64,000 nucleotides of DNA, taken from the NCBI RefSeq assembly GCF_964275005.1, contig NC_092702.1, positions 33,827,816-33,891,815 on the forward strand, read 5' to 3'. This document shows, piece after piece, positions 1 through 11,910 of the stretch. Each line of letters opens with the position of its first letter. The stretch's first letter is position 1. Origin of the DNA: Diadema setosum. Taxonomy: Eukaryota; Echinodermata; Echinoidea; Diadematoida; Diadematidae. Under the pieces are notes generated by a model. The model saw nothing but the letters and a program-made list of their open reading frames with translations. It ran no database searches and had not been told where the DNA came from. The position numbers and the translations under genes are program-made.

Positions 1-3000
1 CTCAGGATTAGAGGCATATGGAAAGATAAACAGTGTTTTCTTGTTGTCAGCTCTTCATCTCCTGAATCTAATTTTCATTAGCAATTACTTGGTCTACTTC
101 AGTTGATTGTCCTTGACTGTTATGTTTTGTTCCAATTATAATGATTATCCATTTGCTCAATGGTCAAACAGACAATAGACAATACATACATAGAAAATGT
201 GAAGTACACACAACAGAAATGATGATCAAAGTAGAAACAAAGACTGAAGAACAGGGTGGAAAAAAAAAATAGATTGTTGGCCAGGTCTGACGCACTGAAA
301 CTCGACATCATTGCTTCAAAACATTGTGTATCCATACTTGCATCTCATTTTCATAAAACAAATAATGGCTGAAAGTAAGTATTGCATGTAGGACACCTAA
401 TGCCATTATAAAAGCCAGTTTGGATTTTGATACATTCTGTGCATGAGCAGATAAAGGTCATTTGGAAAGAACTACATAATGAGACAGAGAGTTGTAGTGA
501 GCATGGACAGTGCCTGAATATTCAGTGAAAGAACATTTCTAAATATTTGAGGGAGCCTTTTAACACAAAAGCTAATTTGGATTATGTAAGTGGGTGATAT
601 TTAGCCTTCAACTGTTTTGATTTGATGGTTTAAAATCTAGGGTCATTTGAACAACTGCTACCTGCAAACTGATCAAGTGTGTTGTGTTTGTGTGTGTGTG
701 TGTTTGTGTGTGGTTGTTTTTTCCACGAACAAGTATGAACTTGTCAACTTTAGACGAGCAAGAAGTCGTCAGTCTTACATTTGATTTATTATTTTAGTTG
801 GACGGAGAGAGATTGGCGAGTGCTCTGACATGTTTGCTTGTCAAACAGTCGATTTGCACGTCAGTGATGCTTCATGTTTGCAATTGTCCAGTTGTATGAG
901 TTTTTACTGTCGTTCCAGATTGGTAGGTCAATTAATTTGCTGCCATACCATAAATGCATTGCCATCTCTTGAGTGTTTGTCAGGTGATGACTAGCTCGTG
1001 GAGAATATTGAGTGGGTCAGCACAGCGGGAAATGGTGGACTAGAGATGATAGCCATTCACAATTCGTAGTGCTTGATGCAACCTATGTTCAATTTATTTC
1101 AATTTTTCACCTCTAGGGGAAGATCACAAGAGTCATAAGGTGTAGGGGTTCGGCTTCAGTTTTCACAGGGTCTTTGAGAATAGAGGCAACGCTGGCTGTA
1201 AATCTTCTACCTTACGACAATTATGAAGTGTCTTCTTGTGATGTAGGCAGGTGTGGCTGTACGAAAAACAGTATGGGGTCAAACAGTCAAAAACAAAGTA
1301 ACATACTTCGACTCAAGATGACTTTGGAATACAGCACAAGGATGTTTTGTGACAATATGCCAGATAAGTACTGAAAATTAATAGGCTTTTTACTAAGTCT
1401 TCACAATTTTTTTTATTTCGTATCACAGTGAGAATGAGAAGAGTGTATTACCGAATAACACTGATGTGGTGGAAGTGATTGAACATTAGGACAATATTAG
1501 GCTTGGATAATTGAACCAAAGTGCAGATCTGGTGTTATTGAAATGTTTATAGTGTGGTGGACAAATTGTACATCCTCTTTCTTCACTTCTTTGATGTATT
1601 TTGTTTGTTTCATACTTGTTATTTCATTTTATGCTCTACCATACTAGGCACATACACTGCATATAAAGCTGTTCTCTATGCATATGGTGCAAATATCTAC
1701 TAGTTTATCGTCTATGGTCTTCTCTAAAAAAAAAAAAAAAAAAAAAAAAGATCACCACTGATACAAATACATCTTAATTTACATAGTGTTTGACTTGTAT
1801 CAGATGTCCCTAATAAAATGACTTGAAATAGGTGATTTTGGTAGAAGGGGTAACAGCTATGCTCATTTTCTGTCTGGCAACGTATTTGTCTATGTATAAT
1901 CATATGTGATTTTAAAGAAAAATGAAACACTGAAAAACATACTTAATTGGGAGCATGAATACCTATACTTTCTTCTCTTTTGTGTGTGTGTGTTTGAGGC
2001 ACTGGATTATGTTAACTGTATTGGTTGTAATATTCAGTAGAAATGCTATGTACAGACCGCATTCAGAGGGTTGTGTGGAATATACTATGATTTTTATGCT
2101 CTTCCATAAGGCCTATTCAGTATTGTTAAAATACGAGTCAAATTTGACTCCCTGTAGAGGGATAGATGTACGTCTCATAGGATGGCTTTGGGAATAATTC
2201 TGTATCATCTTGCCAATATTGAGGTAGTATTGGATGCATTATAAAATTTGCACAGGATTAAAAAAAAAATAAAAGTAAACAGAAGGCACACAACTTATAT
2301 AACAGTTTGAATACATAAAGCCATGTAACATGACTCTGTAAAGTCCCTGAAATTAATTTAGCTGCACCAATGGATAGGCCATGATATCTTGTGTTATAAA
2401 CCGTCATTGACTGCTTGCAAGAAATACTAGTCCTTTATTTGCATTAATTCAACCTATTGGGAGAAATTTCTTATAATTTCGCACTGTCTTGTCTTACACA
2501 TTAAAGCCATTTTCCCATTTAGAATCACGAAATTTCAAAGTATAACCTGCTATGTCACAGTAAACGGCATAATTTTCCTACTTCTGTGTTTGTTTTTTCT
2601 TGATGCAATTTCAGGCTCGTTCTCGGTTCTGTAACAATGCCATCATTACATTTGACTTGCAGTGCAATGTTTCCTTCAGATTTTTTCTGGATTAGCACAG
2701 AACAGACTTTAGAAGTTTCGTTGTGCCAGGCCATGCCAAGTTTTTACCGACGTAGTGGGTATTTTGTAGTGGTATTGGTTCAACTTCTACCAGACAAGAC
2801 ATACTGGTAGTTGATTGCATTGCACTATTACACTGTCAGCCTTGAGGGCTCGATGATGCATGTCGTTGTTTTCTTCTTTTAATCGGCAGCCTTTTGGATG
2901 TTGGCAATGCTGTAGTCTTGCTCCAGTAGCATGGACCAGTTGAACTTCTATAGCAGAAGAGGAAAAAACAGGGAAGAAAAGCCTAAAAAAAGCCATATTC

Positions 3001-4277
3001 TATTAGCCTATGCAAAATACCAATCTCCCCTATTTTTGTGCTGTACGAATGTAATTAAAGAGCACAGTGGAACCTTCTTTATACATAGAGGTCAAATATA
3101 CTAAAACATTGCGATAACAAGTTGTTTTAAAATTTCGAACTCTTTATGTTTTTGTTTCTGTAAAGATATAATGAAAACCCTGATATAACGGGGTTATTGT
3201 CATTTTTTTCTTAGTCCTCTTTATAATGAAGTTCCCTTTTCTGAAATGAAGTAGACATAATTTGTACCATTCAGAGATATGACAGACAAAGGTTGCCAAT
3301 TTGGTACTTAGTGCGACTAACTGAAACAACTCAGTAGCCTTATGTATCAAGCAAGATCATCGTGAGAAGGACAATTTTTTTTTTTTTTTTTTTTCAGGCC
3401 TTGTTGCTTGGCGAGTAGTGGTGTTGGTTTGGGTCAGTTATTGCGCAGTGCTTACTCAAAGAATTTTCACATTTGATATGTCTTGTATTAGTATGAGCTT
3501 GTTAGTTTTTTTTTTTTTTTTTTTTTTTTGGACCGTCTTTCTAAACTACCTTCATAATTGATTGGAAAGTTCACATATTTATATTTGTATTGATTAGCAT
3601 ACAATGTCTTTTTAGTTCCACTATGATTGAGTGCAACTCGTGTGCCTGCATGCACCCTCCTCTAAAAACTCCTGACACTTCATAGTTATTTAAATTTGCT
3701 CTTCAGTTGGCAAAATTTCCCTATCAAACCATGAGGATGGTAAAGCTATATTGCCGTCACTCACCCAGTTATGCAATTCAGACTGAAATGGGGACAGCAT
3801 AGGTCGGTGACACTATGATATTGTGTATATACGGCATGAACTATAACCAATTTACTGAATTGACTTTAAAGGGGGAAAAAACACAAAGAGAGAGAGATGT
3901 AGCCGTATGTTTTGACTACTTTAGATTTCTATGGAGCAGAGGTATGGTACCTTTTATGATGTGTGATATACACCTGTATGTAGAGTTTCAGAGCAGTGCA
4001 CAATAAATTTTGAGAAAAAAAAATGTTTGTTCTGTGTGGTCTTTTTATCAGTGGCATTACTGTTCAAAATATTTCAATTAACATAGCAAGCCTGTTGCTT
4101 TTCAGTTGGGAGTAAAGAAATGCTAATAGTGAGTTTACAGTCTCCTCGATAGTATAGGATTATGTAAGCGTATTACGACTGACTATGTATTGCTATGGTC
4201 AAACACGTGCTGGTTGAGTAGCATGAAAACAGGTATGGTAGTGTTTAGCTGTGTGTGTATATATACATGTATTTATT

Positions 4278-4321
<44 letters not shown>

Positions 4322-6660
4322 ATATCTATCTATCTATCTATTGATATCTACCTACATGTATATCTACGATGTATATATTTCTGTATACAAATATGATGCA
4401 TTCATAAATATCAGGACAAGAAGGAAAACAAATACACCCATCACACATCTGCACTTTAACAATAGAAACACCAGGGACATAATACCAGTTACCTCTTGTC
4501 ATTTTATTTACAATTAAAAGGCATTATGTCCAACAACCAACATGTACTGGAATACAATCATAACTTTTGTGTTTTCCAGCTGATAAAATGACAAAACTAT
4601 TTTAATACAAATTGCTATTCTACCTGATAAGAAGTTTTCTGACCGAAACCCACATTAGTCCACTCCATTTCTACCTTTTTTCTTATTCACACACACAAAT
4701 AAATGCTGCTCTTTTTGGAATGTACAAATTCCATAATGGGCAAATCTCAAGAATATAATCACTCTTTAAAAGTTTTTTTGGGGGAATTTTGCTGCAGAAA
4801 TAATCATCTTGTCCTATTGGCAATGCTGAATTTCACCACATAGCTCATACTGGAAAGAGGTTATATGGACTTGGTCAATATATTCATTTAACATGCACAA
4901 AATGTACTAAAAATTTCCAAACCAAATAAGGAATTTTAAACTGTAATCTTTGAAATATATAGCTAATCTAATAATTGGGTATAACTTTAGAGCTTAAGAG
5001 GCTTTAGAAAATTCCGTTACTGAAACAATTATATATGAACAATCAAAATGTCTTAACTGAAAAATAAGTTTGAAATACATACAATAATACGATACAGCAC
5101 CAAACCAAAGAAATACAATTGTTTCAAGGAATCGGCAGGTTAAATGACAACACTTTAAGTTCATTTACATCTCAAACTTATACCATATTCAAAATTACAA
5201 CAAATCCTTTATGTAATTCTTATAAATAAAAAGACGTGTTTGGACGTGTTCCATCATTTTAATTTCTGGTAATTTCTAGGTCTCTTTGGGCACTATCTAT
5301 CAGACGGAATCTGTTGACAGAAAATCAAGCAAGCAATCTGTGGCATATTTACCACAAGCTACATGTATGTGTATGCACACTTCTCCATCTTAACAGATTG
5401 CCATGGTTTATGCATTTAAGGCTCTTTTCTGATGGGCATCACAGTCTCTTGGAGTTGGTGCTGGAATATTTTACTCTCTTGCACAAACACACAAACTAAA
5501 TAGATATATTTAAAAGATATAATAAAGTCCACTGATAACAAGTCCACCCTCCCCCTTTCTGCATTAGTGTGAAATGCTTAGCACAAATGTGAACCGTTTT
5601 CTGTCCGTTCATGTAAAATATCGCTTTCTTTAATAGTGAGTTCACCTTCATCCTTTTCTTTCCACAGATAAGATACTGAAATCTGCATGAAATCAAATAA
5701 AATGTCTCTCTTTTAATCGAAGTTTTGTGCATCACGGTTGCAAAATAAAGCAAAATACAACAATTACAAACACTTTTGAGCTCACAGACATTCAGGAGAA
5801 TTTGGCTGTAATGAGGATTTCCAGGGGTTTGAGGGTGAGGTGCTTAAAAATCACTTAAGTGAAATTATTCATTGCTTGTGGATTGCATTTTTTTCCCAGA
5901 TATTTGATAACACTTTTGGTTTGCCCTTGTTTTCCCCAAAAAGTCACCTTCTGAATTTGTATGGCATTTAATATTAAAAAATAAAACACCGATGGAAAAA
6001 AAAAAAGACACAGTAAGCCAGTGATGATCTAGGTGTCTATTCTCTGTAATGATACGTGAACTTTCACCATGACAAGTATGAATATAATTATACAAATATT
6101 TTTCCTTTTTCTGAATCTTATGACCTGCTCCTGAGTATCGAAGTTTTAGGTATGTAAACAGCAAAGCGCCAAGTACTGACTGATGTCGTATTATTACTAT
6201 AATACACTGTTAACAGCAATCCAGTTGATGCTTTTCAAAAGGAAACATGTTAGTAAAGTGATTAGTATAGGTACAGTGCACAGCCTCATCTGAGTGATAT
6301 CTTCTGTACACATATTATATTACTGCATATGCTATGTACATTCCTGTAATGTCCCGTGACTATAGTAGTCTACTGGATTCTTTAATTTACTATAGTATGA
6401 AATACATATTGCCAAGTCTGACATTTATTTCTCATTTTCTCCCCTAACTTTTAAGCTATCAAAAAGAGAACAAGAAAATTGAGACCCCAAGAATGTAATT
6501 TTTGGGAGATGCTTCATATCTAGTATAAGATATATTTCCTAACTAATACTCTACATAAGTCATAAAATCAAACGTAAGTCCATTATCAGCCAATCAGAAT
6601 GAAGTATTCAGAGATTTATGCTTGATTTTCAGACTTATATTTGATCTCAACTTTTCTGCA
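1..6660. other. MGAT2 downstream flank, no gene seen
   Basis: No exon-like or family-like coding sequence was recognised. Contains A and T homopolymers (about 1727-1749, 3373-3395, 3507-3530), a (TCTA)n tract at 4278-4341, and a possible decayed pogo/Tigger-like piece beginning with CAGTGGAACC near 3065 without a convincing far end. AATAAA on the minus strand near 4505 and 8115 are possible but unproven MGAT2 polyadenylation signals. Confidence 0.5.
4278..4341. repeat. (TCTA)n microsatellite
   Basis: About 16 tetranucleotide units, with one interruption (TATA). Both open frames over it only encode an LSIY-type repeat and are not genes. Confidence 0.95.
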
Positions 6661-6666
6661 ACAAGG

Positions 6667-6874
6667 CCTGGGCCCCGTCTTAAAAAGACTTGTGATTGAT
6701 TTAAATCAATCACAACTTTACGATTGAATGCAAATCCATCTTACAAAGAAAGTTATGACTGAAATTAAGACGGAGAACTGCAATCAATCAATCGCAGGTT
6801 GCGATTGATTGCAGCTTTCAAGAGATTTGTGATTGATTGATTTCTATCACAAGTTTTGTAAGACAGGGCCCAGG
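6667..6874. mobile_element. MITE with CCTGGGCCC ends
   Basis: Starts CCTGGGCCCCGTCTTA and ends with the imperfect reverse TAAGACAGGGCCCAGG. Inside, TGATTGATT / AATCAATCA words recur in both orientations, so the roughly 208-bp unit folds on itself. No coding capacity. Typical non-autonomous DNA-transposon shape. Confidence 0.75.
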
Positions 6875-7605
6875 TTATCATTAGCACGACTTCATGTACT
6901 CGTATCCTTGTATTTCTAAATCGCTGTTATGAGGAGGAGGAGGACGAAAAAAGAGGAAAAGGAGGAGGAAAAAAGATGAGGGAACTACTGTATACGCCAT
7001 ATATTTAGCATGTCTACATTTTTTGTGTGCGAATCTGGACTTTCCAACAATTTTCCAAGTGGTTAAATTCATGATCATGGAATACAGTAATGAACAGAGA
7101 AATGTATGCGTGCATGTTGTATCCATGCTGGGATCAAAGTTAATATTTTCCTGCGTTGTTGAATTTGCGAAGAGTGCAAGACTCGCAAAATTTGCGGGAA
7201 AAAAAAAAAACCTCCCATGAAATATATGGCATGTACAGGATGGATAGATATAATGTGACGAGCAAAAACATGATGCACCTATGGATGTCCAACACAAATA
7301 AAGTATGTATGGATAACAACAATACAAATCTTGAAAAAACTATCAAAAGAGAAGCAAACAATTGCATATAAAACAAATACAGGCACCAAAGAACGAAGAT
7401 AATATGACAAACATGAAACCATAAACTCGTACGGTAAATAAAGCAAAGAATTTCAAAGACAGTGATGATCTACATATTGACCATTACCTCTGTTATATGA
7501 CCCCTTTTAAGAATGTTACTATTCAGAGTGCAAACACCCTTTGGTTTCTATGGCCACGGGGTAAGTCATGTAAGGTGTATGTATTGACATGAGAAAATCA
7601 GGGCC

Positions 7606-7766
7606 CTGTTTCATAAAGCTGTTCGTAAAGTTACGAACAACTTACGAGCAACTGGTGATCAGTTCTTGTGCTGAATTATTGAAATTCTGATAAGTATAGC
7701 ACATCAGCACTGATCACCAGTCGCTCGTAAGTTGTTCGTAACTTTACAAATAGCTTTATGAAACAG
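7606..7766. mobile_element. Foldback MITE, family A copy 1
   Basis: Inverted ends CTGTTTCATAAAGCT / AGCTTTATGAAACAG. The arms continue inward (GTTCGTAA...TTACGAAC, CTGGTGATCAG / CTGATCACCAG) around an asymmetric core. The same family recurs at 15131-15290 with its core in the opposite orientation. Confidence 0.85.
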
Positions 7767-8901
7767 GACACATGGATCAAGAGCCACTTAGTTACAATTT
7801 TCTTCCTAGTCATTTAAAAAGATATTCACCAAAAACAACCATAGGTGACCAAATGCAGTTCAATTCCCGCCAGTGCAGGCACAACGCTGCAAAGACCATA
7901 CGGGTGCTTGCGCTGTGAGGAAAATGCTGCTAATTGTACAAATTTGATATGAAGTCTTAATACTCATGAGCTTACTATGAAATTAAAACATATTGAAAAT
8001 CTCTCACAGAGTTTGCTAATACCAAGCCCAGGTGGGCAAATGGCCCATCAACTTCTACCTCCAGCCAATATCACATAGTGCTTTCTTCACAACATGTGCT
8101 CCATGAATTAACTCTTTATTGCTCTTTCCACAAATTGCAAAAAGTCCATCCATGCTTATACCTTCAAATCACAATTGAATTGCTTCAATAATACATCAGT
8201 GTTTAGTGGGAATAAAAAAGAATCTATAAAATCTCTCTTACACACTGTATGCTCTGAATCACAGCACTTTGCATTGCACATGGAGACCACATTACAAGAT
8301 ATATTCAAGATATTTATCACAATCAATGCAATAATAGTTTACCGAGCTCAGACAATATCAATTCTTGTTTCTTTTTCTGACATCAGCCCCACGAATATTT
8401 GTAGTTGGGTCTCTATAAGTTGCATGTAGCCATAGAATCAAGGTACAGTCAACACTCTGACAGACCACAATCTCCTTTCTGCGAACAGATAAACACAATG
8501 CCATTTTGTAACGCATTCTAGGAGCTGCCACGGCCACCTTCCAGTATATTGGTACATGCTGTTGGGTACAAAAAAGCCTATATTGTAGAGATCAGTGCTC
8601 CGCAGTGACAACACTTGAACCATGATTGATGTTATAAACGTGGCAACTGGAGAATTGCATTTCAAACTATGTTCGTAAACACCATTCGAAACACATTTTG
8701 AAACGTGATTCTCTCTCTCAAGTTAGATAAACGCAACCTTAGACTGCAGTCCCCTATTAAAGTCAATTGTGTGTGCCATCAGATACTTGAACGCAATTTA
8801 AAATGAAAGCTGTTGTCGCAGCAGGGCCTGAAATTGCAAAGTGTTGCAGATGAATGTGAGCTGAACGTCAATGGCATGGCACAGACGGAACAGGCTCCAA
8901 G

Positions 8902-9302
8902 TTAAAGGGATGGTACAGTTTCGGTTGAGATGGGGCTACAAGTATCCAACATTTTTGGATGATGATTTTTTGTTGTTGAGATAATGAGAAACCTCGTATA
9001 AAATATGAATTTAATTCTAAAGAGAAATTTAAAGTTTATCAATGAAAATTGGTTTTGAAATGGCTGAAATATCCAACACAGAGCAATCCTAATAAAAGGT
9101 GGGACCCATCTTTTTTTAGGATCGCTCTGTTTTACTCTGTTTTTGGATATTTCAGCCATTTCATAACCGATTTTCATCAAATGAACTTTGAATTTGTCTT
9201 AGAATTGCAAGCTCTTTAACATTTCATAAAGTGGTTTCTAAGTATCTTGCAAAAAGTTAAAGGCTGAATCCTCACCTCAACCAATATTATACCATCTCTT
9301 TA
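8902..9302. mobile_element. Long-hairpin element, family B copy 1
   Basis: Begins TTAAAGGGATGGTACAGTTT and ends ATACCATCTCTTTA. Nearly the whole unit is one inverted repeat with arms of about 170 bp (TTTTGAAATGGCTGAAATAT / ATATTTCAGCCATTTCA) around a short centre near 9100. Related copies: 27422-27810, 45555-45914, 57950-58326. Confidence 0.88.
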
Positions 9303-9426
9303 CCTGCCGCACTTCATAGTGTGGTCATTTAAAAAAATGCATTTTGACCAATTCGATGCTTCACATAAGTATCACTGATGAAAAAGCAAGGAGGGGGACA
9401 GCATTCAGGGAGTTTTGTTTGCACAC

Positions 9427-9592
9427 GGGCCCCATTTCATAAAGAGCTGATATGATAGCAACTCCTGCTGGAAAGGCAATTGTCATGATGGTAATGACAA
9501 GAATCCAGCTTCCTGATTGGCTGTTGCTATGGGAAGCTGCCATTCCAGCAAGAGTTGCTAACATTTTTTTTTTTTTTCCCGAAATGGGGCCC
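9427..9592. mobile_element. MITE with GGGCCCCATTTC ends
   Basis: GGGCCCCATTTC at the left and GAAATGGGGCCC at the right, about 166 bp apart. Subterminal parts are also complementary (AGCAACTC...GAGTTGCT). Contains a T-run at about 9565-9577. No coding capacity. Confidence 0.75.
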
Positions 9593-9895
9593 TGGTCTTC
9601 CAAGTTGAGCTCTCAGGGCAGTGTTTCAAACTCTGACGAAGTCATACAAATTAGCTATAAAAACTCTACATGATCATTATCAACCTGCTAATATTTGTCA
9701 CAAAAATGCTCACAGTAGAAAATGATGAAAAAAAAAAAGAAGACACACTGATAATACTGACCACAAAAGCAATTTGTCATTTACAATTCTGACGGTCAAA
9801 GAGGCAGGCATTCAAATTCCCACCTCTGTCGACTCTTCAGCCAATAAGTGACTTTAAAAGATGGAAGCGATACATATTACATATTGCAGTTCATC

Positions 9896-9898
<3 letters not shown>

Positions 9899-9937
<39 letters not shown>
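9899..9937. repeat. (AG)n microsatellite
   Basis: Uninterrupted AG dinucleotides, about 19 units. Confidence 0.95.
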
Positions 9938-9994
9938 CATACTTACACAAGACTATTTAGCAATCACATGACCATCACATGACACATGACCTAA

Positions 9995-10326
9995 TACAAT
10001 GGAAACTCAGTATATAATGAGATCCTTGGGGACCAAGACAATTTGTTCTTTATATCAGATATTTTGTATTATCAGTAGTCAATAAACAACACAAAACAAG
10101 GATTGAATTCACTGGCACTGGAGAAATCAGTTTGTTATATCAGGGGGGTGTTTCATCAACGAGTTCGTCGGAGGTTTTCACCGACAAATCTGCTATCAGC
10201 CAATCAGACGCAAGGATTTCAGTAGCTTTTAACAGTTGTCGGTGTAAATCACTGACAAAAAGTTTCATGAAACACCCCCCAGGTATTCTGTTGTATCAGA
10301 TCTCTTTATATCGAGTTGACACTGTA
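9995..10326. mobile_element. Pogo/Tigger-like remnant with nested MITE
   Basis: The left end TACAATGGAAACTCAGTATA matches the reverse of the right end (TACAGTGTCAACTCGATATA) imperfectly, as in short mariner/pogo-type elements. The interior is interrupted by the GGGGGGTG element at 10143-10280; the flanks of that insertion (TTGTTATATCAG and GTATTCTGTTGTATCAG) look like interior of the host element. Decayed and non-coding. Confidence 0.6.
10143..10280. mobile_element. MITE with GGGGGGTGTTTCAT ends
   Basis: 138 bp, perfect 14-bp inverted ends GGGGGGTGTTTCAT / ATGAAACACCCCCC, inserted within the 9995-10326 element. Internal GTCGG..CCGAC words extend the pairing. The ATGAAACA core resembles family A ends. 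Confidence 0.82.
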
Positions 10327-11008
10327 CATACTGTGCGGCATCAGTTCCCTAGGGCAGTATATTGGCACCCACTCTGGGCTTACTCTTCCATTTTAACTAT
10401 CCCTAAAAGGATCATAATGGGGGGGGGGGGGAGGAAGGGTGGGTTGGGATAGTCCCATGTGCTTTATCCTGTCAAGCCAGTTTTGTTTTTGTTTTTACTC
10501 TCTTTTCTTTGATACCATCGGCTTTGTTCGATAAGATACTTCCTCCCATATTTCACCTACATGTACCACTGTGGCAGACAAAGGGGTATAGCCATGGGAT
10601 GATTTCTGCTCAATGACGCCAGCCAAGTGCAACATGCCTTTGGATACTGCAAGTGTATGCATACTCACAGCCATGTGGCATACATTATAGTATACCAGTA
10701 CATGTGACCCTGACACTCAACTGTATGTTATGCGCCTACACGAAACTGGCTTGCTCTTGGTCTACGCTGATGAAATGTTGACTGCAAAGGATTTATACTT
10801 GAAATTACATGTGCAAATGTTGAGCGGACAGACCTTGAGAATGTGATATGGTATTATAAAAACAAGATGTAGTAATTTCAGATATGATAAAAATTATACA
10901 TAAAACAGCTTATGTGGGAGCAAATCTATCAAAAGAATCCTACCTTAAATCTCCCAAATGTCTCCAAATGTCATTGCTGATATAGATGAATATGAAAAGA
11001 CATAACGG

Positions 11009-11021
11009 TAGATAGATACAC

Positions 11022-11120
<99 letters not shown>

Positions 11121-11220
11121 CAGATAGATAGATAGACAGGTAGATAGAAATATAGATAGATCGTCTGATGAAAAAGTAGATTGATAGATATAATAGATAG
11201 ATTTACGGACACTAGATAGA
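11009..11220. repeat. (GATA)n microsatellite
   Basis: Long GATA tract with a few GACA, AATA and other interruptions, decaying toward 11220. The open frame across it on the minus strand (YLSI repeats) is spurious. Confidence 0.95.
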
Positions 11221-11690
11221 TAGAGACAGAAAGAGCACCACTCTGATACAAAATATCTATTTCAACTTGATTTAATACATTGGTCACCTGAACATACTCC
11301 AGAACCTGAGACACTGGCAGCAGATGTAAAATAGAAATCAGGATCAGGATCAAGCAGGCTCACAGGAACCAGATGTATCATGTTAAAAAGCAGGTTACCC
11401 CGTTGAGGGTGAACAGATTTCCCTGAAACAAGCACTTCTTGTAGACATCTGCCGAAGTATGCTCTGGACTAGTCTTCAAAGGGTCAACTGAAGCGAATAT
11501 ATAGACTGCACAGACCGACAGCAGATTCGACAAGTGCACATAGATGAATAACAAGCCTATTTGCCATTACAGCATCTTTGTCAGTTCAATTTTAATATAT
11601 AAATGTAAACATTTCATTACTTCAGAGTACAAAAGAAAGAAAAAAAAAACTTTAAAATGAATTTTAAACAGAGTTATAGTTCAGCCTTTA

Positions 11691-11910
11691 TCATAAATTT
11701 TTGGGTGACTTTCCGTATGTCATGCAGAGGGCGTGGTCACGCACGTCGCCCCAGCCGCCGTTGGGTTTGGGCAGCTGTGCCTTGAGGGGTCGCGTGGATG
11801 GGGTCAGTACCAGCTCCTTGGGGAAGAAGCTGTTACTGTCTGCAGCAATGGCTCGATTGATCCGGTGGATGAGATCGTCGGCGCTGCACTTGCCCTTGTG
11901 ATGGATACCA
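11691..11910 (-). CDS. MGAT2: MGAT2 coding exon 8 with stop
   Basis: 220 coding nt after acceptor CTCCTTTCCAG. Completes Cys401 and encodes 402-473, ending LCMTYGKSPKNL and TGA at 11693-11691. Contains GIHHKGKC and PKPNGGWGDVRDHALC, the conserved C-terminal signature with the last disulfide cysteine. GC content is clearly higher than in the flanking DNA. The 3' UTR continues below 11690; I could not fix its end. Confidence 0.96.

Noticed and set aside
10940..11353. 137-residue open frame on the minus strand
   Set aside because: It is mostly a YLSI repeat translated from the (GATA)n microsatellite.
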